This document shows, piece after piece, positions 24,446 through 32,135 of a stretch of 32,135 nt of DNA (position 1 is its first letter; the number at the start of each line of letters is the position of its first letter). Source of the DNA: Smithella sp. (lineage in GTDB: Bacteria; Desulfobacterota; Syntrophia; Syntrophales; Smithellaceae); NCBI GenBank assembly GCA_017993615.1, contig JAGOMJ010000027.1:1-32135 (forward strand). Direction: 5' to 3'. Below the pieces are notes generated by a model. It searched no databases, was not told where the DNA came from, and saw only the letters and a list, made by a program, of their open reading frames with translations. A program made the position numbers and the translations under genes.

Positions 24446-25402
24446 ATGGCGGAAGATTATTATCAGGTCCTGGGTGTGGAAAAAAAGGCATCAGCTGATG
24501 ATATTAAGAAAGCCTATAGAAAACTGGCTCTTAAATGGCATCCGGACAAGAACCCCAATAACAAAACGGCGGAGGAAAAATTCAAAAAAATCAGTGAAGC
24601 TTATGCGGTTCTGAGCGATCCAGAAAAACGCAATCAATACGATCAATTCGGTTCGGCCGATCAATTCCGACAGCGGTATTCGCAGGAGGATATTTTCCGT
24701 AATTTCGATCTTGATGAAATACTCAGAAGCTTCGGCTTTGGAGGTATCAAAGGGGGCAGGGCAACCTTCAGAACAAACAGAAAAAGGGGGGGGTACGAAG
24801 GAGAATATGACGATCCTTTTGCCGGCCTGTTCGGCGGTGCAATGGGCGGAAACCGAGCACGTTACGCAAATATGCCGCAAAAAGGACAGGATGCCGAATA
24901 TAACTTATCAATTACGTTAGAAGAATCCGTTTTAGGGGCGGAAAAAAAGATTTCTTTTCAACTGGAAAATCGCATAGAAGATATTAATGTCAAAATTCCA
25001 GCAGGAATCAGCGCCGGTAAAAAATTAAGGCTGCCCGGCAAAGGTCTGTCCGGCTTTAATGGTGGTCCCAGCGGTGACTTATATTTGAATATTAATGTTC
25101 TGCCGCATCCAATTTTTGCCCGCGACGGCAACGATCTCCATATCGAAAAAACGATTAAATTTACTCAAGCCGCTCTTGGAACGACCATCGATGTTCCCAC
25201 CCTAGACGGAACAACCAAGCGGATCAAGATCGCTCCCGGTACTCAAAATAATACGAAGATCCGGATGAAAGGATTCGGTGTGCCCGGATTAAAGGGAGCA
25301 TTGAAGGGCGATCAGTTCGTAAAAATAAATGTTGATGTTCCCCGTAGACTGACGGACCGTCAAATAAAAATTATACAGCAACTCGCCGATGATGGATTAT
25401 AA
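24446..25402 (+). CDS. DnaJ-type co-chaperone without zinc finger (CbpA-like)
   Basis: The 318-residue protein has an N-terminal J-domain with the HPD motif at 32-34 (KWHPDKNP) and helix IV ending DQFG, a Gly/Phe-rich linker (about 70-145; [19 protein letters not shown]), then the two C-terminal substrate-binding barrels starting at [13 protein letters not shown]. The four CxxCxGxG repeats of true DnaJ are absent, so it is of the CbpA type, which stimulates DnaK ATPase and delivers substrates. No dnaK or grpE lies nearby. The ATG at 24446 has AAGAGG upstream. It is the last gene of the hom-to-iorAB run, perhaps with a promoter of its own in the 53-base gap, though none is clear. Confidence 0.93.
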   Translation: MAEDYYQVLGVEKKASADDIKKAYRKLALKWHPDKNPNNKTAEEKFKKISEAYAVLSDPEKRNQYDQFGSADQFRQRYSQEDIFRNFDLDEILRSFGFGGIKGGRATFRTNRKRGGYEGEYDDPFAGLFGGAMGGNRARYANMPQKGQDAEYNLSITLEESVLGAEKKISFQLENRIEDINVKIPAGISAGKKLRLPGKGLSGFNGGPSGDLYLNINVLPHPIFARDGNDLHIEKTIKFTQAALGTTIDVPTLDGTTKRIKIAPGTQNNTKIRMKGFGVPGLKGALKGDQFVKINVDVPRRLTDRQIKIIQQLADDGL

Positions 25403-25664
25403 AAGCCACACCGAATAAAACATCTAATAATCATAGCTAAATCAATCACGATAAATATAGAGACTTGGATTATGCGGCTATTTAATCAAAATTATTATGT
25501 CTTATAAGATATGTTATGTAAACATAACGGTATGGGGAAATATACAACCATCCGGTCGATTAAAAAAAGTCTCTGATCCCATTGAATCACTTTAACCCTT
25601 CTTCTAAAATAAATTTTTGAACGCCGGAATGACTATAGAATTATAATGAGTTGTGATGTTTTAT
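25403..25664. other. AT-rich intergenic region between convergent dnaJ-like and UPF0280 genes
   Basis: This 262-base gap holds no gene. The only regular element seen is the palindrome at 25513-25528. A run of seven A after the middle (minus-strand T-run) is not preceded by a strong stem, so I cannot name a terminator although both flanking genes end here. Confidence 0.5.
25513..25528. other. 16-base palindrome GTTATGT-AA-ACATAAC
   Basis: Perfect 7-base arms (25513-25519, 25522-25528) flank two A residues. The near-zero loop makes an RNA hairpin unlikely and a protein-binding site or chance palindrome more likely. It lies between two convergent gene ends, an odd place for an operator. Confidence 0.35.
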
Positions 25665-26387
25665 CTAAAGAAGTCGAACGGATCCTATGATACCCATTTC
25701 TTTTTTGCAGATGATGACAATTCCCCTGATACCGGGGATATTCATTCCGAAATCCAAAGCGGACTTAATATCAGAGTTGTTTTTTACCCTGTTGCCTATC
25801 GCAGAAGCTGCCGAATCAGCCAGGGTGGCTGATGGAGAAAGAACGCACACGGCATCAGCACTTCCGAAACTTAATGAAGGTCCCACCGAAGCGGATGATG
25901 TGCAAATTCCCACAGGCGTTTCTTCGGGCTTGATTTCTAAATGAACTTTATGGCTTAAAGGAGATTCTCCGGCAAAAATTGATACGGTCAATGTATCCTG
26001 AGATTGCAGAAAAATATCCCCGCCATTTTCAATAATGATGTTTTTTGTAGAGCTTAAAAGGTCACGTCCGACAAATTCGGATATCGCGCCTGCTACGCCC
26101 GCCATCGGACCAACGCCGCATATTTTAGATTTATCGATCATATCCCGGACAATTGCAGGGGCAAGATGGTCTTCATCAACCGGCAAAAGAGACGTTCTGA
26201 AATCGGAATGATTTTGGATATAGATTTGTAAAGAGTGACGATGATTGGCAAGCGATTGGAAGGCCTGATCTGAAAGATCGGTGTCGGATCGGATGAACAG
26301 ATCGCTTTCGGAAATTTTTACATTATAAGAAATGAGATGATCGTTCTTTATGAGCGATCTGTATGTTCTCTCCTCGTATGGCGGCAT
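25665..26387 (-). CDS. UPF0280 family protein (ApbE-like fold)
   Basis: The 240-residue protein shows the UPF0280 landmarks: YEERTYRSL near the start, CGVGPMAGVAGAISEFVG in the middle, IIENGGDIFL, then GICTSSASVGPSLSFGSADA. The GPMAG and ENGGD elements correspond to the flavin and metal loops of ApbE, the FAD-dependent FMN transferase that flavinylates proteins, but UPF0280 members are shorter and their reaction is unproven. In methanogens and deltaproteobacteria they are common. It starts 15 bases after the dnaE stop, with GAGGGGATT from the dnaE end as ribosome site, so the two are probably co-transcribed. No signal peptide is visible. Confidence 0.87.
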   Translation of the reverse strand: MPPYEERTYRSLIKNDHLISYNVKISESDLFIRSDTDLSDQAFQSLANHRHSLQIYIQNHSDFRTSLLPVDEDHLAPAIVRDMIDKSKICGVGPMAGVAGAISEFVGRDLLSSTKNIIIENGGDIFLQSQDTLTVSIFAGESPLSHKVHLEIKPEETPVGICTSSASVGPSLSFGSADAVCVLSPSATLADSAASAIGNRVKNNSDIKSALDFGMNIPGIRGIVIICKKEMGIIGSVRLL

Positions 26388-26402
26388 CTGACGTCAATCC
26401 CC

Positions 26403-29400
26403 TCATGAAAAAATTGTAGCACCCTGCCCCAGTATATTATCCGCCTCTTTTTTCAACCTCTCATTAATATCCAGGCGCAAATCATCTCCCAGATAAACGA
26501 TCGTTTCACTTTTTCCGTTCATAATATGCATATAACTTTCATATTTTCCCTGAAATTTCCGAATTGAAGAGATAAAGGATGAAATATCTTCAGCGGACAT
26601 CCTGTCGGCGTCAACCATAAAACGAACCTGTTTGTAGGGATTTTTCAAGGCTTCCGCCAGGGGAGTCACTTCTTGGGCAATTAAAGAAATTTTCTGGTTT
26701 TCTTCAGTGCCGGATATATCAAGAGTTCCTTTAACAATCACCGGTTCTTCTTCATGAAGAATATTATAGGATGTCTTGTATAAATCACCAAAAAATATAG
26801 CGTTTATTGATCCATGCAAATCTTCCAGAGTGACATACGACATGGTGTCGTTTCGTTTTGTTTTCCGTTCGTTTATGGCGCTGACCACTCCGGCAACGGT
26901 CACGGTTTCCTTGTCGCGACGGATCAGCAGATTTTCCGAATCGCTGTCTGTAACCAGTTTAAGACGATCAGTATACGGAAGCAATGGGTGTCCCGTGATA
27001 TAAAAACCCAGCGCTTCTCTTTCGAGGGACAGCAGCTTTTTGTGATCCCATTCCGGCATGTCAGGAAGTTCATAAGCGCTTAATCCGTTTTCAAAAGATG
27101 ATGAGCCGGATTCCAGCTGATCAAAGAAACTTGACTGGTTGCTTGATTTCTCCTTCTGGTTGCGTTGGGCAACCTCCATCGCTTCTTCATAACTATGCAT
27201 TAATTGACTGCGTTTATGTCCCATGGAATCGAATGCGCCGCATTTGATCAGGCTTTCAATGACCCGCTTGTTGACTTTACGCAGATCGACACGATTGAGA
27301 AAATCAATAAAGGATAGGAATTTTGCTGTTTCTCGCACGTCGATGACAGATTCAATCGCCGCCTCCCCGACATTCTTAACGGCGGTCAGACCGAAGCGAA
27401 TATTCTCACCGGAAATACTGAACCCCTTTTCCGATTCATTAATGTCAGGCGGCAGGATGTTGATGCCCATGTCCTTGCAGCTCGTCATGTGTTTAATGAT
27501 TTTGTCCCGGTTGTCTTTTTCGCTCGTCAACAAAGCGGCCATAAATTCGACCGGATAATGGGCCTTGAGATAGGCTGTCTGATACGTGATCATTGCATAG
27601 GCGGCGCTGTGGGATTTATTAAAACCGTATTCGGCGAATTTTTCCATCTGATCCCAGATAATTCTGGCCTTGTTATCGTCGATCTTCTGTTTTTTGGCGC
27701 CTTCCATAAACCGCGGTTTTTCTTTTTCCATATCCGCGACTTTTTTCTTTCCCATCACCTTGCGCAGGGTATCCGCCTGTGACATCGTGTAACCGCCGAT
27801 CGCATTGGCAATCTGCATGACCTGCTCCTGATAAAGAATAATGCCGTACGTTTCTTTCAGGATCGGCTCAAGCTGCGGAAGCTCATATGTGATTTGCTGT
27901 TTGCCGTGCTTGCGGGCAATAAAATCCGGGATCATCTTCATGGGACCCGGACGATACGCGGCAATCAGCGCGATCACGTCTTCGATGCGATCGGGTTTGA
28001 AATTGATCAGCAGATCCTTCATCCCCTCGCTTTCCAGCTGAAAAACACCGTCGGTTTCTCCCTTCATGAGCAGTTTGTATGTGTCGGGATCATCCAGCGG
28101 CAGGTTGTTAATATCCACCTCCGTGTCTTTATAGTCGCGGATGAACTGGAGAGTGTTCTTGATAACGGTTAATGTTTTCAAGCCCAGGAAATCGAATTTC
28201 GTCAGCCCGACCGTTTCAATGTCTTTCATGGTGTATTGAGAAACGATATCGTCCTTCGGGGAAAAGAGTGGGACTCGTTCCATCAGCGGAGCGTCCGAGA
28301 TCACCACACCTGCGGCATGTACGGAAGAATGACGGTTCAAGCCTTCCAGAATGAGTGATAATTTCAAGAGTTTGTCGATTTGCGGATTCTTTTTCCGTTC
28401 TTCCTCAAAACGGGGCTCCATTTTGAAGGCTTCGTTCAGGGTAATGTTGGGCGGAATAGAGGGAACCAGTTTGGCAATCCGGTCTGCGTCGCCGTAAGGA
28501 ATGTTCAAGGCACGGCCGACATCCCGGATCACACCTTTGGCCAGCATTTTACCGAATGTGCATATCTGGGTTACCTTGTCCTTTCCGTATTTTTCCGTCA
28601 CATATTTTATAACTTCGCCCCGGCGTTCCTGACAGAAATCAATATCGATATCCGGCATACTGATGCGGTCCGGATTCAGGAATCGTTCAAAGAATAGGCC
28701 ATACCGAAGAGGATCGATATCCGTAATCCGGATGGCAAAAGCCACGAGAGATCCTGCCGCAGACCCCCGGCCCGGACCGACGGGAATATCGTTGTGCTTG
28801 GCATGTTTAATAAAATCAGAAACGATGAGAAAATATCCGGCAAACCCCATTTTTTTGATGATTTCCAGCTCTTCGTGGAGACGCTTGCTATATTTTTTGC
28901 GGATGCTGTTTTCCTCTCCCGTTGAATATTTCAGGATGCTCGGCATGCGTTTTTCAAGACCTTCAACGGCCTTGCGCTCCAGATAAGCCTCCAGGGTTTC
29001 CTCCGGATGCTTCACTTCAAATTTCGGCAGATAGAATTTCCCGAATTCGAAAGTCATGTTGCATCGCTCGGCTATTTTGACCGTGTTTTCCAGCGCTTCG
29101 GGAACAGACTCGAAAAGCTCGCACATTTCCTCCGGTGATCGGACATAAAACTGATCCGTTGCCATGGTCATGCGATCTTTGTCTTCAATGGTTTTGCCGG
29201 TTTGGACGCATAAAAGCACATTGTGGGCTTCCGCATGGTCCCGTTCCAGATAATGACAGTCATTGGTGGCAATCAACGGAATGGAAAGTTCCTTGCTCAG
29301 CTCAATCAGCCCCTGATTGGCGATCTTTTGCTCGGGAATTCCGTTTTCCATGATTTCCAGATAAAAATTCTCTTCTCCGAAAATTTCCAGGTATTCCCGG

Positions 29401-29885
29401 GCGGCTCTTCTCGCCTCTTCCATGTTTCCCCGGACAAGCCATGAGGCGATCTCTCCATGCAGGCAGGCGCTCGAAGCAATCAGGCCGTCCGCACATTCCC
29501 GCAGCAGGGCCTTATCCACGCGGGGACGGTAGTAAAATCCTTCAATATGTGCGAGCGAGTTTAATTTAATCAGGTTTTTATACCCCTGCTTGTTTTTGAC
29601 TAGAACAACCAGATGGCGCGTTGATTCGCCGATGGACGACGGGGTTTTGTCTTTACGGTCTTTCGGGGCGACGTAAAGTTCAGTGCCGATGATGGGTTTA
29701 ATCCCGTTTTTAAACGCCTGTTGATAAAAATCTATCGCTCCGAACATGTTCCCGTGATCCGTAATGGCAACGGCGGGCATGGCATATGCTTTAACTTTTT
29801 TGAAAAGCTCATCCAAACGGATCATCCCGTCCAGAAGACTGTATTGCGTATGAAGATGAAGATGCACAAACTGAGAGTGTTTCAT
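26403..29885 (-). CDS. dnaE: DNA polymerase III alpha subunit
   Basis: DnaE is the replicative DNA polymerase of the chromosome. The 1160 residues, the same length as E. coli DnaE, show the N-terminal PHP domain (HLHLHTQYSLLDG), the family-C palm (GPGRGSAAGSLVAF), catalytic Asp412 and Asp414 in MPDIDIDFCQERRGE matching E. coli Asp401/Asp403, the fingers with HSSVHAAGVVISD and YGIILYQEQVMQIA, and the C-terminal OB fold (VTVAGVVSAINERKTKR). No exonuclease domain is inserted, so it is the DnaE1 type that needs a separate proofreading subunit. The ribosome site before 29885 is weak. It follows guaB by 54 bases and precedes the UPF0280 gene. Confidence 0.98.
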   Translation of the reverse strand: MKHSQFVHLHLHTQYSLLDGMIRLDELFKKVKAYAMPAVAITDHGNMFGAIDFYQQAFKNGIKPIIGTELYVAPKDRKDKTPSSIGESTRHLVVLVKNKQGYKNLIKLNSLAHIEGFYYRPRVDKALLRECADGLIASSACLHGEIASWLVRGNMEEARRAAREYLEIFGEENFYLEIMENGIPEQKIANQGLIELSKELSIPLIATNDCHYLERDHAEAHNVLLCVQTGKTIEDKDRMTMATDQFYVRSPEEMCELFESVPEALENTVKIAERCNMTFEFGKFYLPKFEVKHPEETLEAYLERKAVEGLEKRMPSILKYSTGEENSIRKKYSKRLHEELEIIKKMGFAGYFLIVSDFIKHAKHNDIPVGPGRGSAAGSLVAFAIRITDIDPLRYGLFFERFLNPDRISMPDIDIDFCQERRGEVIKYVTEKYGKDKVTQICTFGKMLAKGVIRDVGRALNIPYGDADRIAKLVPSIPPNITLNEAFKMEPRFEEERKKNPQIDKLLKLSLILEGLNRHSSVHAAGVVISDAPLMERVPLFSPKDDIVSQYTMKDIETVGLTKFDFLGLKTLTVIKNTLQFIRDYKDTEVDINNLPLDDPDTYKLLMKGETDGVFQLESEGMKDLLINFKPDRIEDVIALIAAYRPGPMKMIPDFIARKHGKQQITYELPQLEPILKETYGIILYQEQVMQIANAIGGYTMSQADTLRKVMGKKKVADMEKEKPRFMEGAKKQKIDDNKARIIWDQMEKFAEYGFNKSHSAAYAMITYQTAYLKAHYPVEFMAALLTSEKDNRDKIIKHMTSCKDMGINILPPDINESEKGFSISGENIRFGLTAVKNVGEAAIESVIDVRETAKFLSFIDFLNRVDLRKVNKRVIESLIKCGAFDSMGHKRSQLMHSYEEAMEVAQRNQKEKSSNQSSFFDQLESGSSSFENGLSAYELPDMPEWDHKKLLSLEREALGFYITGHPLLPYTDRLKLVTDSDSENLLIRRDKETVTVAGVVSAINERKTKRNDTMSYVTLEDLHGSINAIFFGDLYKTSYNILHEEEPVIVKGTLDISGTEENQKISLIAQEVTPLAEALKNPYKQVRFMVDADRMSAEDISSFISSIRKFQGKYESYMHIMNGKSETIVYLGDDLRLDINERLKKEADNILGQGATIFS

Positions 29886-29939
29886 AATTGCCGTACTTGG
29901 GAAATAATGAAAAAATAAAAAAAGCAGAAAGCAACTGAC

Positions 29940-31400
29940 TTAATCCAACCAGTAGTTGGGCGCTTCCTTAGTGATGATCACGTCATGGACATGGCTTTCT
30001 CTAAGACCGGCCTGCGTAATTTTTACAAAACGCGCTTTTTTAATCATGTCCGGAATGGTTCTGCAACCGACGTATCCCATGCCCGCTTTCAGGCCGCCGA
30101 TCAACTGAAGAATACTCGCCGATAAGGAACCGCGGAACGGCACACGCCCTTCTATGCCTTCCGGAACCGTTTTTAAGGGCGCTTCAATATCGTCGAGATA
30201 ATAGCGGTCACGACTACCCATTTTCATGGCTTCAAGCGATCCCATGCCCCGGTACACTTTATAACTTCTTCCCTGAAACAGAATGGTTTCGCCAGGACTT
30301 TCCTCCGTGCCGGCAAATAATCCGCCGATCATGACACAGTGAGCGCCGGCACCGATGGCTTTCACGATATCTCCGGAATATTTGATGCCGCCATCGGCAA
30401 TGACCGGAACCCCTTTTTTCGAGGCTATTTTGTAGGCGTCTCTGATTGCAGACATCTGTGCAACACCCACTCCGGCAATGATACGCGTGGTGCAGATGGA
30501 CCCCGGTCCAACGCCGACTTTCACAGCGTCCACGCCGGCATCCATCAATGCCTTCGCCCCGTCCGCCGTCGCCACATTACCGGCGATCAGTTCACATTTG
30601 GGAAAATCGGATTTGGTCGCTTTCACGGCCTTGATGACACCTGCGGAATGTCCGTGCGACGTGTCAATCGCAATAACGTCGACGCCTGCGGCCAGCAAAG
30701 CTTCAACTCTGGCTTCGCGATCGATGATCCCTACTGCGGCACCGACCCTTAATCGGCCGAGCGAATCTTTACAGGCATTGGGATAGCGTCTGATCTTTTC
30801 AATGTCCTTGATGGTGATCAATCCCTTCAATCGGTATTCATCATCAACAACCAGCAGTTTCTCGATGCGGTGTTCATGCAGAAGTTTTTTGGATTTTTCC
30901 AGAGAAATATTGGACGATACCGTGACAAGATTTTTTTTCGTCATGACATTCGATACCGGTTGATCCAGATTTTCTTCAAAACGGAGATCCCGATTGGTGA
31001 GGATGCCTACCAGTTTTCCTTTCTTCACGACCGGGACGCCGGAAATCGAATACTGATTCATGAGTTTCAAAGCATCGCTCACTTTCCGGTCCGGATCAAT
31101 GGTGATGGGATCGACAATCATGCCGCTTTCCGATTTCTTGACTTTATCCACTTCAATGGCCTGCTGTTCAATACTCATATTCCGGTGGATGATGCCGATG
31201 CCGCCTTCACGGGCCATGCAAATTGCTGTGCGCGATTCGGTCACCGTGTCCATGGCCGCCGAAACGATGGGAATTTTTAAAGATATGTTTTTGGTTAACG
31301 ATGTGGTTGTATCGACATCTTTCGGCAGTATATTGGACGCTGCCGGCACCAGCAGAACATCGTCAAACGTTAAAGATTCCTTAATTGTGTCATCGAGCAT
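29940..31400 (-). CDS. guaB: Inosine-5'-monophosphate dehydrogenase
   Basis: GuaB oxidises IMP to XMP with NAD+, the committed step to GMP. The 486-residue form begins [17 protein letters not shown], with SAAMDTVTE (about 47-55), two CBS domains inserted at about 95-205 ([26 protein letters not shown]), then [12 protein letters not shown] and the catalytic loop GPGSICTTR with Cys303. The IMP-binding flap reads GSRDRYYLD. The frame can also start 12 bases upstream (ATG at 31412), but GGAGGG between the two is the ribosome site for 31400, so the shorter form is chosen. It has its own probable promoter and probably leads guaB-dnaE-UPF0280. Confidence 0.97.
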   Translation of the reverse strand: MLDDTIKESLTFDDVLLVPAASNILPKDVDTTTSLTKNISLKIPIVSAAMDTVTESRTAICMAREGGIGIIHRNMSIEQQAIEVDKVKKSESGMIVDPITIDPDRKVSDALKLMNQYSISGVPVVKKGKLVGILTNRDLRFEENLDQPVSNVMTKKNLVTVSSNISLEKSKKLLHEHRIEKLLVVDDEYRLKGLITIKDIEKIRRYPNACKDSLGRLRVGAAVGIIDREARVEALLAAGVDVIAIDTSHGHSAGVIKAVKATKSDFPKCELIAGNVATADGAKALMDAGVDAVKVGVGPGSICTTRIIAGVGVAQMSAIRDAYKIASKKGVPVIADGGIKYSGDIVKAIGAGAHCVMIGGLFAGTEESPGETILFQGRSYKVYRGMGSLEAMKMGSRDRYYLDDIEAPLKTVPEGIEGRVPFRGSLSASILQLIGGLKAGMGYVGCRTIPDMIKKARFVKITQAGLRESHVHDVIITKEAPNYWLD

Positions 31401-31440
31401 TTTTCCCTCCATTGATAATAAATCCCGGTTGCTTGTTAAT

Positions 31441-31469
31441 AATATAGAGCCTCAACGCTCTTGTGAGAA
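31441..31469 (-). promoter_or_regulatory. Probable promoter of guaB
   Basis: On the minus strand TTCTCA (31469-31464; 4 of 6), a 17-base spacer and TATATT (31446-31441; 5 of 6) lie about 40 bases before the guaB start. The spacer contains most of a small inverted repeat, AGAGC/GCTCT (31445-31460), which overlaps the -10 box. Activity is inferred. Confidence 0.45.
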
Positions 31470-31543
31470 AATTTTATTCCCCGTAACGCTGCAGAATGCC
31501 TGTGGCGTCATCATGGTCCGTCTGTCTCAGCACCATTTAATCA

Positions 31544-32032
31544 TCAGGATGGCCTTGTCGGGCAGGCGTCCGAATCCTGAACTTGACGGATAAAATATTT
31601 TTGACCGTTCAGGGGAATAAAGAAACGGCTGCCGTCTTCCGATGATTCGATGAATTCAGCCAGTTGATAATACGCCTTGCGCGAGAATCGGGCGGTGAAT
31701 TTTCCGATCTTAACACGGCAGTACAGCACGTTTTCCTTGCCTGACCGCAGACTGTTCATGTCGAGGATTTCGCACGTATCATCGTTTAACAGAATTTCGA
31801 TCTGATCCCGGCGGTTGTCCGCATTTTTTGTTTTGAAAACGGCCAGGACAACAAACACCGTATCTTCCACGGCCAGATAACAACATTCCGGACCGAGCTT
31901 AATCAGATACCGGCCCGAATCATCAATCCGGAGATGTTCGTAAAAGATACTCAAAATATCCTTGCGAAACATGTGCGCGCCTTTATAATACCAGAGACCG
32001 TCTTTGTCTATTCTTATTTCGAAATTATCCAT
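31544..32032 (-). CDS. DUF1285-like protein
   Basis: The 162-residue protein starts [21 protein letters not shown], resembling the DUF1285 opening (IRIDxDGxWFYxG followed by a basic helix and RxDxxGxYxL), then [17 protein letters not shown] and a second half with ILDMNSLR and [17 protein letters not shown]. The second half is less typical, so the family call is moderate. The function of DUF1285 is unknown. No signal or membrane segment is visible. It starts 2 bases after the dtd stop, so dtd and this gene are one unit; the ribosome site is inside the end of dtd. A gap of 143 bases separates it from guaB. Confidence 0.72.
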   Translation of the reverse strand: MDNFEIRIDKDGLWYYKGAHMFRKDILSIFYEHLRIDDSGRYLIKLGPECCYLAVEDTVFVVLAVFKTKNADNRRDQIEILLNDDTCEILDMNSLRSGKENVLYCRVKIGKFTARFSRKAYYQLAEFIESSEDGSRFFIPLNGQKYFIRQVQDSDACPTRPS

Positions 32033-32034
32033 TT

Positions 32035-32135
32035 TTAAAACATCTTTCTGCTGTCCAGTATGATGGTCACCGGACCATCGTTGACCAGGTCTATTTTCAT
32101 CATTTCCTGAAATTTTCCCGTGGCCAGACCGGGAA
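32035..32135 (-). CDS. dtd: D-aminoacyl-tRNA deacylase, C-terminal end only
   Basis: The last 33 codons of a minus-strand gene enter the window from the right edge and end in TAA at 32037-32035. They read [16 protein letters not shown] followed by [16 protein letters not shown]. The [12 protein letters not shown] ending is the hallmark C-terminus of Dtd, which removes D-amino acids mischarged on tRNA; the Gly-cisPro catalytic motif and active-site Thr lie further upstream, outside the window. The gene is cut only by the window edge. The DUF1285-like gene follows after 2 bases. Confidence 0.85.
   Translation of the reverse strand, partial: PGLATGKFQEMMKIDLVNDGPVTIILDSRKMF

Noticed and set aside
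31401-31412. Upstream ATG start for guaB
   Set aside because: GGAGGG lies between the two ATGs and is well placed only for 31400.

Overview
The window looks like a core-genome segment of an anaerobic deltaproteobacterium (Desulfobacterota, most like Syntrophales such as Syntrophus or Smithella). This is inferred from the mix of genes: an indolepyruvate:ferredoxin oxidoreductase pair, DUF4911 and DUF1285-like proteins, a UPF0280 protein, an archaeal-type phosphoglycerate mutase beside homoserine dehydrogenase, and a plant/trypanosome-like phosphofructokinase. No rRNA, tRNA, IS element, phage gene or CRISPR array was seen. Coding density is high and all but the two edge genes look intact.

Layout. 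(1) 1-4104, minus: DUF3857/transglutaminase lipoprotein, recJ, then a small membrane protein cut by the left edge, behind a good sigma70-type promoter. (2) 4188-5227, plus: a DUF4911 protein and an unrecognised histidine-rich protein that runs tail-to-tail into rpmB. (3) 5220-10076, minus: purM, purN, a flavin-oxidoreductase-like protein and pfk as one probable operon, with rpmB downstream on its own promoter. (4) 10252-12714, plus: recG, divergent from purM. (5) 12715-13102: a gene-free stretch with an inverted pair of related hairpins. (6) 13103-15646, minus: a lipoprotein penicillin acylase. (7) 15825-18162, plus: a ketopantoate reductase-like gene, a nitrilase-family amidase and a cupin lipoprotein. 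(8) 18353-25402, plus: hom, apgM-like, thioesterase, TPR membrane protein, iorA, iorB and a DnaJ/CbpA-type chaperone, closely spaced with several overlaps. (9) 25665-32135, minus: the end of dtd, a DUF1285-like protein, guaB, dnaE and a UPF0280 protein.

How the genes fit together. purM/purN and guaB serve purine synthesis; recJ, recG and dnaE serve replication and repair; hom with the adjacent phosphoglycerate-mutase-like gene suggests a threonine branch with a non-orthologous homoserine kinase; iorAB moves electrons between aryl-pyruvates and ferredoxin.

I did not find an obviously new multi-gene system. The most interesting signals are two related hairpins downstream of recG whose stem differences are exactly compensated, the hom/apgM-like pairing, the mixed ATP/PPi signature of the phosphofructokinase, and an unrecognised metal-ligand-rich protein next to the DUF4911 gene.
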